From an uncultured Granulosicoccaceae bacterium (lineage in GTDB: Bacteria > Pseudomonadota > Gammaproteobacteria > Granulosicoccales > Granulosicoccaceae), in contig CALLMF010000002.1 of the NCBI GenBank assembly GCA_938006335.1, positions 186,001 to 250,000 on the forward strand: 64,000 bases of DNA. Reading direction: 5' to 3'. Shown piece after piece: positions 42,198-50,382 of this stretch. The translations under genes and the position numbers were made by a program. The notes below the pieces were generated by a model. That model did not search any database, was not told where the DNA came from, and worked only from the letters and a program-made list of their open reading frames with translations. Position 1 is the first letter of the stretch. Each line of letters starts with the position of its first letter.

Positions 42198-43781
42198 ATG
42201 GGTTGCATGCATGCTGATTCACCGTATCTCGCAGTGCCTTCGCGCACGCTGCATGTCGCCGAGGATGCTCCTGCATATTCTGCTGTTGCGCCTGCTGCGC
42301 GGAGTCAAGGCGAAGTGCTTCGCATCGCCATGTCACTGGTTGATGGCGTGCGGCTTTCATCGTCGGACCGTGACGTTACGCGCCCGCGGTTAAAGAAACT
42401 GTGTACGAACGCTGCTGGCATCGCGCTCGGCCATCAGATGGTCTCCGACAATGCCACGTGTACTGATGCTGAGCTGGGCAAGCGTTTGATGGCGCTCGCG
42501 CGTCAATCTGATCGGTACTTGTCGCAGCAGCTCGAGTTATTGGTGCGCTTTGCTGATGCAGAGCTCTACCTGCAAGATGGTTGTCGCACCATGGTCCAAT
42601 GGATGGACAATTATCTGGGCATGGGGCGTATCTCTGCCTTCGAGCACTTGCGCGTTGGCCGTGCGCTGCGTGAGCTTCCGGTGTGCAGTGCGCTGTTCGA
42701 GGTCGGCAAGCTCTCCTACACCAAGGCACGCATCGTCACTCGACACGCCACCCCGGAAACTGACGACGCCTTCGCGACTGCAACGCAGGACCTCTCTGCC
42801 TCCGAGACCGAAGCGTGGTGCGAGCGCTACCGGCATGAGCAGGATGCACAAGCGATGGCTGCTGCAGAGGATGCCGAAGCGCAAGCTGCGTTGATGGCGT
42901 TCGAGCGGCGTGGCCTACGTACTCGCGACATCGGTGCACACTCAACTCGCATTACTCTGGACCTGCCCAACGACATGGCCGCCGAGTTTCTGCGGAGTCT
43001 CGAGCAGTGCGATGAAGAAGTGCTCGATGAGGTACGCGAGCACAGCGCAACCGACCATGATGTGCCCACAGGCGTGCCGACCTCGATTCAACGGCGTGCC
43101 GATGCTGCCGTGCTGATGAGCCGTCGCTCCCTGGCACATGCTGGAGAAGCGGTGTCCATGGCAGACCGCTTTCGCGTCAATGTCACGGTAGATGCTGAGA
43201 CGCTGTTTGGTGTCGATCGCGCTGCCGGTAGCACGCCGATCCGACGCCCCGTGATTGACGGCCGCACACCCATCGCTGCATCGACTGCACGACGGCTCGC
43301 GGAACTCGCCGGTTACACCGCTTATGTCGTCGATAGCGAAGGTGACCCGGTGGCAGCGAAGCGCCATACCGCTCCGTTCTCGCGGCGTCAGCTTCGTGCA
43401 TTGCGTGCTCGCGATGGTTGCTGCCAGATGCCCGGTTGCGGTGCCACGCGGCATCTCGATGGGCATCACGTGGTGCCACGCGCCCACGGAGGACGCTCGA
43501 GCATGGACAACGCCGTATTGCTATGCAGCGGTTGTCATCGATTGCTGCACGAGGGCAATTTTCGCTTGGAGCGGGTGTCGCTCGCGCATGGCCTTACGCA
43601 GTCCAGCACGCCTCACACGGATATGGTGCGGCGATACCGATTGATTGACGCCGAAGGCCGCCAGTGCGGCAGCCGGGGCGCGGCCTTGCAGCGTAACCGC
43701 GACCACAGCTTGTTTACGCACGGAAATGAGTTTACGCGGGGAAACCAGGCGTCTGTATGCATGCAAATGCATCATAATTGA
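42198..43781 (+). CDS. HNH endonuclease, DUF222-type
   Basis: 527 residues. A long helical DUF222-like region (about residues 60-330) precedes an HNH nuclease domain: RDGCCQMPGCGATRHLDGHH, then VVPRAHGGRSSMDNAVLLCS and GCHRLLHEG. Both CxxC-like pairs and the HH core are intact. Such genes are often repeated and mobile-associated; the biological role is not established. AAGGAG at 42184-42189 gives a strong ribosome site for ATG 42198. The C-terminal ~60 residues are low in conservation. It lies in the non-photosynthetic block between crtI and crtD. Confidence 0.87.
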   Translation: MGCMHADSPYLAVPSRTLHVAEDAPAYSAVAPAARSQGEVLRIAMSLVDGVRLSSSDRDVTRPRLKKLCTNAAGIALGHQMVSDNATCTDAELGKRLMALARQSDRYLSQQLELLVRFADAELYLQDGCRTMVQWMDNYLGMGRISAFEHLRVGRALRELPVCSALFEVGKLSYTKARIVTRHATPETDDAFATATQDLSASETEAWCERYRHEQDAQAMAAAEDAEAQAALMAFERRGLRTRDIGAHSTRITLDLPNDMAAEFLRSLEQCDEEVLDEVREHSATDHDVPTGVPTSIQRRADAAVLMSRRSLAHAGEAVSMADRFRVNVTVDAETLFGVDRAAGSTPIRRPVIDGRTPIAASTARRLAELAGYTAYVVDSEGDPVAAKRHTAPFSRRQLRALRARDGCCQMPGCGATRHLDGHHVVPRAHGGRSSMDNAVLLCSGCHRLLHEGNFRLERVSLAHGLTQSSTPHTDMVRRYRLIDAEGRQCGSRGAALQRNRDHSLFTHGNEFTRGNQASVCMQMHHN

Positions 43782-43806
43782 TGTTTTGGTGCAAATATCG
43801 CATCAT
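43762..43806 (+). promoter_or_regulatory. Direct repeats before the toxin-antitoxin genes
   Basis: TGCAAAT followed by GCATCAT occurs twice (43762-43775 and 43790-43806; 0 and 3 bases between the halves). A CATCA-TAAT-TGATG inverted repeat lies at 43770-43783. The copies are 28 bases apart, just upstream of the antitoxin start and overlapping the end of the HNH gene. The layout is what an autoregulated antitoxin operator would look like. Confidence 0.45.
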
Positions 43807-43812
43807 GTTGGT

Positions 43813-44166
43813 GTGAACAAGCCTGCCGCCAATCCGGAAGCACCTCGTGTTCTGGCCACCGCCGTGCTTAATGCCGGCAAGGCCTTGGGGCTCAAGCGCG
43901 AGGAGATCGGTCAGATCGTCGGCCGAGACCGGTCCCGTATCCGCGACGGCATTGACCCCGCAAGTCCAGGCGGGCAGGCCGCCTTGTTGCTGGTGCGTTG
44001 CTATCGCTCCTTGTACGCGCTTGTCGATGGTGACCCAGCCGTGATGTCGCATTGGATGGAGACACCGAATCACGGCACGGGCGGGGTGCCGCGCGAGCAG
44101 GTGTTCGACCTTGTCGGTCTCGTAGATGTCGTGCAGTACCTGGACGCAATTCGTGGGAAGGTCTGA
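43813..44166 (+). CDS. Antitoxin of RES/Xre module (Xre/ParS/MbcA-like, DUF2384)
   Basis: 117 residues. An N-terminal helix-turn-helix region (LGLKREEIGQIVGRDRSRI) precedes the DUF2384 toxin-binding domain (ALLLVRCYRSLYALVDGD, MSHWMETPNHGTGGVP, then QVFDLVGLVDVVQYLDAIRG). Antitoxins of this family block RES-domain NAD-degrading toxins, encoded next in line, and repress their own operon. GTG 43813 is the best start; the frame stays open further upstream inside the HNH gene. The stop overlaps the toxin gene. Confidence 0.88.
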   Translation: MNKPAANPEAPRVLATAVLNAGKALGLKREEIGQIVGRDRSRIRDGIDPASPGGQAALLLVRCYRSLYALVDGDPAVMSHWMETPNHGTGGVPREQVFDLVGLVDVVQYLDAIRGKV

Positions 44167-44917
44167 CAGCCCCATCTGGGAGACAACAGGCGCATCGGTC
44201 ACGCCGTCCCTGCTCGGTGGAGTGCTGCACCGCATCGTCGAAAGTCAGGAACAAGTGGCCACGCGCAGTCTGGTGGAGGGCGACCTGGCGGACCAGGCGA
44301 TACTCGAAGCTGCGATCGAAGCATCGAAACCCGCGCGTCCGCCCGGAACGGATCGGTTTGACTATCTGCTTGCGACGCCCTGGCGTTACCCACCGTTGCG
44401 CTATGGGTCCCGATTCGGCACACGTCATGAGCGGAGTCTGTTCTACGGTGCGGGCAGCGCCTCCACGGCCTTGGCTGAGGCTTCCTACTACCGCGTCGTG
44501 TTCCGGGATGACATGGGCGCACCGCCAAAGACGATCGGGTCGAGGCACACGCTGTTCGAGGCGCGGTACCGCACCGAGCAGGGGCTACGCTTGCAGGCGG
44601 AGCCGTTCGCACAGTGGCAGGAAACACTTGCGCATCCGAGCGACTACGGTCCTACCCAGAGTCTCGGCGCTGCGCTCCGCGACGCCGGCATCGCGGCGTT
44701 TGAATTCCGCTCGGCCCGCGACCCGGAGGGCGGGTACAACGTTGCGCTGGTACAGCCTGCTGCATTGGTTTCAAACAATCATCAACGTCCAAGCAGCTGG
44801 TTCTGTAGCACGGGAGCGGAAGCGGTGACATTCTCACGGCGGGCCTCACCGGGTGAGGTCGTGAGATTTGCCCTGGATGATTTTCTTGTGCGTGGCGCGT
44901 TGCCGCGGCCTGCGTGA
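44153..44917 (+). CDS. RES-domain toxin (ParT/MbcT-like)
   Basis: 254 residues of the RES family, with SPIWETTGAS start, LHRIVESQEQVATRSLVEG, FDYLLATPWRYPPLRYGSRF and SLFYGAGSASTALAEASYYR. RES toxins consume NAD+ (phosphorolysis) or modify a nucleotide-binding enzyme, stopping growth when the antitoxin is lost. GTG 44153 fits the ParT-like N-terminus and overlaps the antitoxin by 14 bases; ATG 44126 is an alternative. The conserved Arg, Tyr and Glu/Ser regions appear intact, so it is probably functional. Confidence 0.87.
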   Translation: MGRSDSPIWETTGASVTPSLLGGVLHRIVESQEQVATRSLVEGDLADQAILEAAIEASKPARPPGTDRFDYLLATPWRYPPLRYGSRFGTRHERSLFYGAGSASTALAEASYYRVVFRDDMGAPPKTIGSRHTLFEARYRTEQGLRLQAEPFAQWQETLAHPSDYGPTQSLGAALRDAGIAAFEFRSARDPEGGYNVALVQPAALVSNNHQRPSSWFCSTGAEAVTFSRRASPGEVVRFALDDFLVRGALPRPA

Positions 44918-44934
44918 CGGTGCGTGCACGCAGG
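44909..44934. terminator. Hairpin between RES toxin and crtD
   Basis: CCTGCGTG (44909-44916) pairs with CACGCAGG (44927-44934) around a 10-base loop. The loop and right arm also hold the 12-base palindrome TGCGTGCACGCA (44921-44932). It lies between two convergent genes; no U-run is visible, so terminator activity is uncertain. Confidence 0.35.
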
Positions 44935-44978
44935 ATGTCGACTATCACTAGCGTCCGAGCAGGCCTGCGTAGCGTTTG

Positions 44979-46478
44979 TCAGCCAAGATCCTGATTGACT
45001 GCCTCTGCGGCAAGTCGCCCTGACATGGCAGCCATGGGCACGCCGGCCCCGGGATGCACGGTGCCGCCGGCCAGATACAAGCCCGCAACGCGGCTCCGGG
45101 ATCCCGGACGTTGAAACGATCCAAACCATCCGTGAGTGGGACGCCCATAGAGTGCACCATGGCTGGCGGGGAAGCGACGGGCAAAGTCTGCCGGTTGGGT
45201 GACGACGGCGGGTTCGGTCGCCGCCAGCTCCAGGCCGTGGCGTTGCAGCATGTCGGACAGGACGGTGCTGGCTCGCTGCGTTTCATCGTCATCGAGATCG
45301 CGCGCGGGTGCGTTGATCAAGCAGAAGATGCGTTCGGCCTTTCCCGAGCTCGAGCCATTGGCCTTACCCGGGCTTCTGTCTTGCGCACACACGTACACGG
45401 TCGGTTCCACAGGCACTTGCTGTCGCGTGAACAGTGCATCGAATTCAGCGCGGTAGTCATCGTTGAAGAACACCGTGTGATGCGAAAGATCAAACCCACG
45501 CACCTCGGCGTGCAGGCAGTGAGTGACGGCTGACACGGCGGCGCGAGGGCGGGGCTTGACGGCCTTGTGTACCGTCTGGCCGAGCAAGCCGGTGTGTAAT
45601 GCTTGTACGTCTCCGTTGAAGACGACGGCATCCGCATCGACTGCGCGCTCGTCGGCGAGGACTACTCGCTTGGTGCGCGTGTTCTCTACGTGTATACGGG
45701 TGACGCTCTGGTTGTAGTGGCATTCGCATCCGACCGCTTCTGCCAGCGCTGCAAGGGATGATGCCAAGGTTTGCATGCCGCCTTTGAGTGCCCACACACC
45801 GGCACGTTCGGCGTGCGCGATGAGTGCGAGGGTCGAGGGTGCCTGGAAGGGTGAGGAGCCGCAGTAGGTGGCATAGCGTCCGAACAGCTGCCTCAACCTT
45901 GGATCATCGAAGTCCTGACAGAGCGATCGCCAGAGTGTCTTGAACGGCGCTGTCTGCAGCAGCTTTGCAACACCATGGGGGGCGGCAGCCAGTGTCAGCC
46001 CGAACGGACCGGGTAGCGGTGCCCGCATGAACGTATCGTCGAGTGTGTTGAACACCGACGCGGTACGCTCGGCAAAGCGACGATAGTTGTCAGCTTCCTG
46101 TTGGCCGGCCAAGGTGGCGATGGCTTCACAAGACTGCTCCACGTTGTCGTAGAGGTCCAATGGTTCGCTACCTATCCACGAGTGGCGGGCCAGCAAGCCG
46201 GCTTTGGTCAAGCCGACATCGTCGGCAAAATCACGGCCCGCTCGCGCGTACAGCTCGTCGAACACGCGTCGCAGTGTGAATACGGTGGGACCAGAATCCA
46301 TCGCCTGGCCGGAAGCGATGGACTGGTGAATCTTGCCGCCCGGCAGCGAGTGTGCTTCGAATAGCGACACTCGATGACCGAGCAGTGCGAGATCGATGGC
46401 AGCGACAAGGCCACCGACGCCTGCGCCGATGACCGCTACATGTCGCCGCTTTTGCGCGAGTACTGTCTCAGGCTTCAA
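44979..46478 (-). CDS. crtD: Hydroxyneurosporene desaturase (CrtD)
   Basis: 499-residue FAD-dependent carotenoid 3,4-desaturase of the CrtI/CrtD family. AVIGAGVGGLVAAIDLALLG at the N-terminus, PGGKIHQ, MDSGPTVFTLR and the C-terminal LYLAGGTVHPGAGVPMAAMS support it. With CrtC and CrtF it converts lycopene or neurosporene toward spirilloxanthin or spheroidene. It starts at TTG 46478, overlapping the upstream gene's stop as TTGA; no ATG or GTG is available before the FAD motif. It is the last gene of crtC-orf251-crtD. Confidence 0.92.
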   Translation of the reverse strand: MKPETVLAQKRRHVAVIGAGVGGLVAAIDLALLGHRVSLFEAHSLPGGKIHQSIASGQAMDSGPTVFTLRRVFDELYARAGRDFADDVGLTKAGLLARHSWIGSEPLDLYDNVEQSCEAIATLAGQQEADNYRRFAERTASVFNTLDDTFMRAPLPGPFGLTLAAAPHGVAKLLQTAPFKTLWRSLCQDFDDPRLRQLFGRYATYCGSSPFQAPSTLALIAHAERAGVWALKGGMQTLASSLAALAEAVGCECHYNQSVTRIHVENTRTKRVVLADERAVDADAVVFNGDVQALHTGLLGQTVHKAVKPRPRAAVSAVTHCLHAEVRGFDLSHHTVFFNDDYRAEFDALFTRQQVPVEPTVYVCAQDRSPGKANGSSSGKAERIFCLINAPARDLDDDETQRASTVLSDMLQRHGLELAATEPAVVTQPADFARRFPASHGALYGRPTHGWFGSFQRPGSRSRVAGLYLAGGTVHPGAGVPMAAMSGRLAAEAVNQDLG

Positions 46479-47230
46479 CCGTTCGAGCTGCTGCGAGAGA
46501 GACGCTCGGACACCTGCTTGGTTCGTTCGACCATCTTGTCGTCAATGGCGTCCATGCGCGGGCCGATCTTTGCCGCATAGCGTGAGACCAGATCCTCTTT
46601 CGGACTGTCACTGGCACTGTCCTCTCGAACGCGTTCGAGTTTGCGCTCGATGCGTCCTTCCATGCCGTCGAGCTTCTTGCCGACCATGCCGACGAGTTTG
46701 CCCATCTTGCTGTCCGACCGCACGAGTTTGCCGTGCTGTTCGTCGCCAAGTTGTTCCGACTTGCGTGCGACACGCGCGTCGAGCTTTTCTTCGGCGGTGG
46801 CGACTTTTTCACCGATGCGGCTCAGCAGGTCATTCTTGCCGCCGGAGTCGTTATTGCGGGCACGGCGTGCGGCGAGTTTCTCGTCGGCACTTTCAAGCTT
46901 CTGTCGCACGCTAGTGGCGGTGCGGTCAAAAAATCCGTCTCCCGAGTCTGCGGACTCCTGAGACTTCTTGTCCATCATGCGTGACACCGGATTCTCGGAA
47001 TTCTTGACGCGGCGTGCCATGCTTGCAAAGAGAGAGTCGTCTTCCTCAAGAGGAGGAGCATCGTCAGACTTGGCAGGTGCGACGCGCTTGACCGCATCCA
47101 TGAACAGGCCTTCGTCCGCAGCCTTTTCCTTGTCCGGATTCTGTTCGAGATAAAGGCGCTTTTCGTACAGGCCTTGTTGAATGAACAGTATGGCGATGCC
47201 GAGCATCAACACCGTGGTTATCCAGATCAT
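46475..47230 (-). CDS. Unknown coiled membrane protein in the crtC-crtD operon
   Basis: 251 residues. An N-terminal membrane helix (MIWITTVLMLGIAILFIQQG) is followed by a highly charged, helical, mostly Lys/Arg/Glu/Asp region with no Cys. Four degenerate ~20-residue repeats occur at 106-125, 137-156, 181-200 and 220-239. The pattern is roughly [GR]xK[LVM]xxx[ED][ED]K[LIM]xxR, with the third and fourth copies diverged. ATG 47230 has GGAGG upstream and gives the membrane-anchored form; a longer frame starts at 47323. It lies 28 bases after crtC and overlaps the crtD start. I do not recognise the family. Confidence 0.82.
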   Translation of the reverse strand: MIWITTVLMLGIAILFIQQGLYEKRLYLEQNPDKEKAADEGLFMDAVKRVAPAKSDDAPPLEEDDSLFASMARRVKNSENPVSRMMDKKSQESADSGDGFFDRTATSVRQKLESADEKLAARRARNNDSGGKNDLLSRIGEKVATAEEKLDARVARKSEQLGDEQHGKLVRSDSKMGKLVGMVGKKLDGMEGRIERKLERVREDSASDSPKEDLVSRYAAKIGPRMDAIDDKMVERTKQVSERLSRSSSNG

Positions 47231-47258
47231 GCGGTGGTCCTCCAGTGAGTGAATAAAG

Positions 47259-48263
47259 TCACGAACGTGGTCGCGAGTCGGGTATTCCGGGTGGTTCCGG
47301 TCGCGTGCTGCGGTGATCGCCAACGGCGCGGACGTTTCTAGGCATTCGAAAAGGCAGCAGGCATCTTACCCAGTGGCTGTCAAAGCGCTCTAGTTCGAGG
47401 CTCTCATGAATGCAACTGGCGTGCAAACCATCGATACGCGTGTCGAATCGATTGCGCGAGTAGAAGGGCGTGTCTTCGAGCGTTTGCAGATTGCTGATGA
47501 CACTGTCTGTGTTGCCTCGTGTGCGCCTCGGAATTCTCCACCATCGTGTGCGCACAAGCGTAAGCGGCGTATCGAGGCCGGGGAGAGTCGTCAAATTTCC
47601 GTCAGCATCGATTCGATAGGAGTGCGAGCTCGCGTTGGCGTCCTTGTCGAGAACGTCGTACTGCAAAACCGTGGTGCCGTCTTCCAGATGCGCGCGAGAC
47701 CAGTTCCAGGAGCGGAAGCTGCGCTCCAGCGGTATTGCGCCATGATTGCTGTCCACATAGGCGGTTCCGGTCCAGCTCATGCCGGGGCTGGAAAATTCCA
47801 GCTCAATCGGTGCTCGTGGCGCCAGCATCTGCCAGAGGTGCGCGCCATCCTTGTCCAGCGCGACGGCCTGCTGTGGCGCTGCGTTGAGGTCCACGTGAAT
47901 GCGCCCGCGCACTCGACGCGGTAGTGGCACTGCCCATTCGTCGATATCGATGACGAGTGCATCGCCGATGTGTGCGACCGCGCTGTGGCCGATCTTGTAC
48001 TGGCTTCGGTCACGCGACACGCTGCGTTCGTTGCGCTCGGTCATGCACCAGCGGGACGGCGAGCCGTACAGGGCGACGTTCAAGGCGCAGTACTCCTCGG
48101 CCCGTGCGGGGCCACGCCGGCGAGCCCAGGCGTAGTACGGCGAGAAAACGCTACCCACGAAGAGGATGAGGGTAATGGCCTGTCGGCCATCGTCGCTGAT
48201 CGCATCCAGATACCACCACCGGTAACCATCGGGAGGTACGGACTCATTGAACCCGGGAAACAT
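47259..48263 (-). CDS. crtC: Carotenoid 1,2-hydratase (hydroxyneurosporene synthase)
   Basis: 334-residue enzyme adding water at C1,2 of lycopene or neurosporene. Family features are VPPDGYRWWYLDAISDDGRQ at the N-terminus, then VFSPYYAWARRRG, a VALYGSPSRWCMTERN stretch, SWTGTAYVDSNHGAIPLERS and the C-terminal VRTRWWRIPRRTRG. No signal peptide seen. The ATG at 48263 is about 20 bases from the predicted start of transcription. It is divergent from crtE, with a shared PpsR-type site between them. Confidence 0.93.
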   Translation of the reverse strand: MFPGFNESVPPDGYRWWYLDAISDDGRQAITLILFVGSVFSPYYAWARRRGPARAEEYCALNVALYGSPSRWCMTERNERSVSRDRSQYKIGHSAVAHIGDALVIDIDEWAVPLPRRVRGRIHVDLNAAPQQAVALDKDGAHLWQMLAPRAPIELEFSSPGMSWTGTAYVDSNHGAIPLERSFRSWNWSRAHLEDGTTVLQYDVLDKDANASSHSYRIDADGNLTTLPGLDTPLTLVRTRWWRIPRRTRGNTDSVISNLQTLEDTPFYSRNRFDTRIDGLHASCIHESLELERFDSHWVRCLLPFRMPRNVRAVGDHRSTRPEPPGIPDSRPRS

Positions 48264-48284
48264 TCAGCCGAGTGTACACAAACA

Positions 48285-48325
48285 TGTCAATAAAGATTGA
48301 CACACGAATGATGTCCACTTAGATT
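48285..48325. promoter_or_regulatory. Divergent crtC/crtE promoters with shared PpsR/CrtJ-type operator
   Basis: Perfect TGT-N12-ACA palindrome TGTCAATAAAGATTGACA at 48285-48302. For crtE (plus strand) it contains -35 TTGACA (48297-48302), with -10 TAGATT 17 bases on (48320-48325). For crtC (minus strand) -35 TGGACA (48317-48312) and -10 TTTATT (48294-48289), also 17 bases apart, place the -10 inside the palindrome. One bound repressor could block both directions. Confidence 0.75.
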
Positions 48326-48344
48326 AACGGTCGTGGGAAATCCG

Positions 48345-49220
48345 ATGACAATCGAAATCGAGGTGTTGGTCGAGCAAGCGCTTGAAAGCGCGCTCTCACG
48401 CCTGCAGGACGCGAGCACACCGCCGACGCTGTCGCGCTGCCTGCACGACGCAGTTTTTCCGGGTGGTGCGCGCATTCGGCCGAGGCTGCTCTGGGCGGTC
48501 GCAGATGCCTGTGATCACGGGCGCCCGCAGGCGGTAGCCGCCGCCGCAGCGGCCGTTGAGCTGTTGCACTGTGCGTCGCTGGTTCAGGACGACATGAACT
48601 GTTTCGACGCAGCCGATACGCGTCGATGTCGGCCATCATTGCACCGCGCGTTCGGCGCTGGCATGGCCTTGCTTGCCTCCGATGCCTTGATTGTCGGCAG
48701 CCTGGAGCTGCTCGCCAAGGCGGATCCCGATGATCCACTACTCTGTGTTGACCTGGTCTGTTGTCTGTCGCGTCACTCCGGCGCACGTGGCGGTATCACC
48801 GCCGGTCAGGCCTGGGAGTCCGAAAGGACCGTTGATGTCAGCACGTACCACGCGGCCAAGACCGGCTCGCTGTTCGAGGCCTCGGTCGAGCTGGGTGCCT
48901 TGTGCGCAGGTGCGCCGGCGCAGCACTGGACAGATACGGGGCGTCAAATTGGGGCGGCCTATCAGGTTGCTGACGATCTGATCGATGTGCTCGGGTCGGA
49001 CAAGCGTCATGGCAAGCCGGTGGGCGTCGATGCCTCGCTCGGTCGGCCCAACATTGCCAACGATATGGGTGCCGAGGCTGCGACAGCGCATCTGATCGGT
49101 CTGATCGACGGCGTGCTGGAATCCTTGCCCGACTGCCCGGCGCCCGCCTTGTTGCGCTCGAGGATTCTAGAAGAAACGAATCGATTGCTTCCTGCAGGAG
49201 TCGATCGCAGTGCGGCCTGA
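48345..49220 (+). CDS. crtE: Geranylgeranyl diphosphate synthase
   Basis: 291-residue polyprenyl synthase supplying GGPP for carotenoids and the bacteriochlorophyll tail. The first Asp-rich motif reads QDDMNCFDAADTRR (DDxxxxD, about residues 82-88) and the second DDLIDVLG (about 210). GGARIRPRLL at the N-terminus is the usual isopentenyl-diphosphate site with a Gly-Ala in place of the more common GKR-type Lys. ATG 48345 is preferred over GTG 48333, which coincides with the predicted transcription start. crtF overlaps the stop by 11 bases. Confidence 0.93.
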   Translation: MTIEIEVLVEQALESALSRLQDASTPPTLSRCLHDAVFPGGARIRPRLLWAVADACDHGRPQAVAAAAAAVELLHCASLVQDDMNCFDAADTRRCRPSLHRAFGAGMALLASDALIVGSLELLAKADPDDPLLCVDLVCCLSRHSGARGGITAGQAWESERTVDVSTYHAAKTGSLFEASVELGALCAGAPAQHWTDTGRQIGAAYQVADDLIDVLGSDKRHGKPVGVDASLGRPNIANDMGAEAATAHLIGLIDGVLESLPDCPAPALLRSRILEETNRLLPAGVDRSAA

Positions 49221-50382
49221 GTCGTTGACCCAGCGCTACGCGCCCGTCCCGGGCGACGATGTGGCCGAGCCACGCCGACAGAATCTGATGCAGTCGCTGG
49301 GTGATCGCTGGTACGGCTGGCGCAACCGGCTATTGGCCGATCCTCAGTTTCATCGCCGCGCACGGCGCAATCCATTCATGCGCCTTGTTGCCCGGCGCCG
49401 TGCCCGCCAGTTGTTCGACCTGTGTGCGGGCTTTGTCTATTCCCAGGTGTTGACCAGCTGCGTGGAGCTTGACCTGTTCGAGCTGCTGGCTGATGGTCCT
49501 CGCCATCGCGACTGGATTGCGCATCAGACCGGTCTCGGTGTCGAGCCGACCAGCGTGCTGTTGCGTTCTGCCGTTTCTTTGAAGCTGCTCGAGAAGCGCG
49601 GTGATGAGACGTATGGTCTCGGTATTCACGGTGCGGCCATTCTGGCCAACCCCGGTGTCAGCAGCATGGTGCAGCACCATGCGTTCTTCTACCGCGATCT
49701 CAAGGATCCGGTGTCCCTGTTGCGCCGCGAGCAGGACGACACGATGCTGTCGATGTTCTGGGACTATTCGCGCAGTGAGTCTGCGGGTTCTTCGCAAGCG
49801 CCCTACAGCGAACTGATGCACGCTTCGCAGGCGATGGTGGCCGAGCAGATTCTGGAGTGCTATCCGTTGCGCGCGTATCAGCGATTGCTGGATGTCGGTG
49901 GTGGTGATGGCACCTTCCTGCGTAGCGTGGCCGCTGCAGCGCCAGATCTGGATCGTGTGCTGTTCGACCTGCCTGCGGTCGCGGAGCAGTGCCGACAACG
50001 TCCTGATGATGCGCCCCGTCCGATCGAGTGTCACGGCGGCGACATGTTTGCTGATGAGTTGCCGAGTGGTGCCGACATCATTTCTCTTGTCAGGGTCGTA
50101 CACGATCACGACGATGATCAAGCGCTGGCGCTACTCAAGCGATGCCACGCTGCCTTGCCGGCCGGTGGCACCATACTGTTGGCAGAACCCATGGCGGTCG
50201 AGGATGTCGGGGATCCCGCCTCGGATGCCTACTTCGGTTTCTACCTGCAAGCGATGCGTCGTGGCCGCCCGCGTACGCCGACGGAACTCGCAGGCTTGCT
50301 CGAAAAAGCCGGTTTTGTACGCACGACACAGGTCAGGACACACCTGCCGATGTTGGTGCGGATGTTGGTGGCTCGCGCATGA
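49210..50382 (+). CDS. crtF: Carotenoid O-methyltransferase (CrtF)
   Basis: 390-residue SAM-dependent methyltransferase of the hydroxyneurosporene/demethylspheroidene family. DPQFHRRARRNPFMRLVARR and LFDLCAGFVYSQVL are typical of CrtF. SAM motif LLDVGGGDGTFLR, later LVRVVHDHDDDQAL and ILLAEPM follow. It methylates the C1 hydroxyl produced by CrtC. It starts at GTG 49210 inside the end of crtE and its TGA overlaps the bchC ATG. Confidence 0.93.
   Translation: MRPESLTQRYAPVPGDDVAEPRRQNLMQSLGDRWYGWRNRLLADPQFHRRARRNPFMRLVARRRARQLFDLCAGFVYSQVLTSCVELDLFELLADGPRHRDWIAHQTGLGVEPTSVLLRSAVSLKLLEKRGDETYGLGIHGAAILANPGVSSMVQHHAFFYRDLKDPVSLLRREQDDTMLSMFWDYSRSESAGSSQAPYSELMHASQAMVAEQILECYPLRAYQRLLDVGGGDGTFLRSVAAAAPDLDRVLFDLPAVAEQCRQRPDDAPRPIECHGGDMFADELPSGADIISLVRVVHDHDDDQALALLKRCHAALPAGGTILLAEPMAVEDVGDPASDAYFGFYLQAMRRGRPRTPTELAGLLEKAGFVRTTQVRTHLPMLVRMLVARA

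Noticed and set aside
40709-44978. Intact transposon or prophage inside the cluster
   Set aside because: No transposase, integrase, terminal inverted repeats or target duplication could be seen at either edge, so only an accessory block is claimed.
48264-48284. Second TGT-N12-ACA site beside the crtC/crtE operator
   Set aside because: TGTACAC at 48273 has no ACA at the right distance, so only one full site is present.
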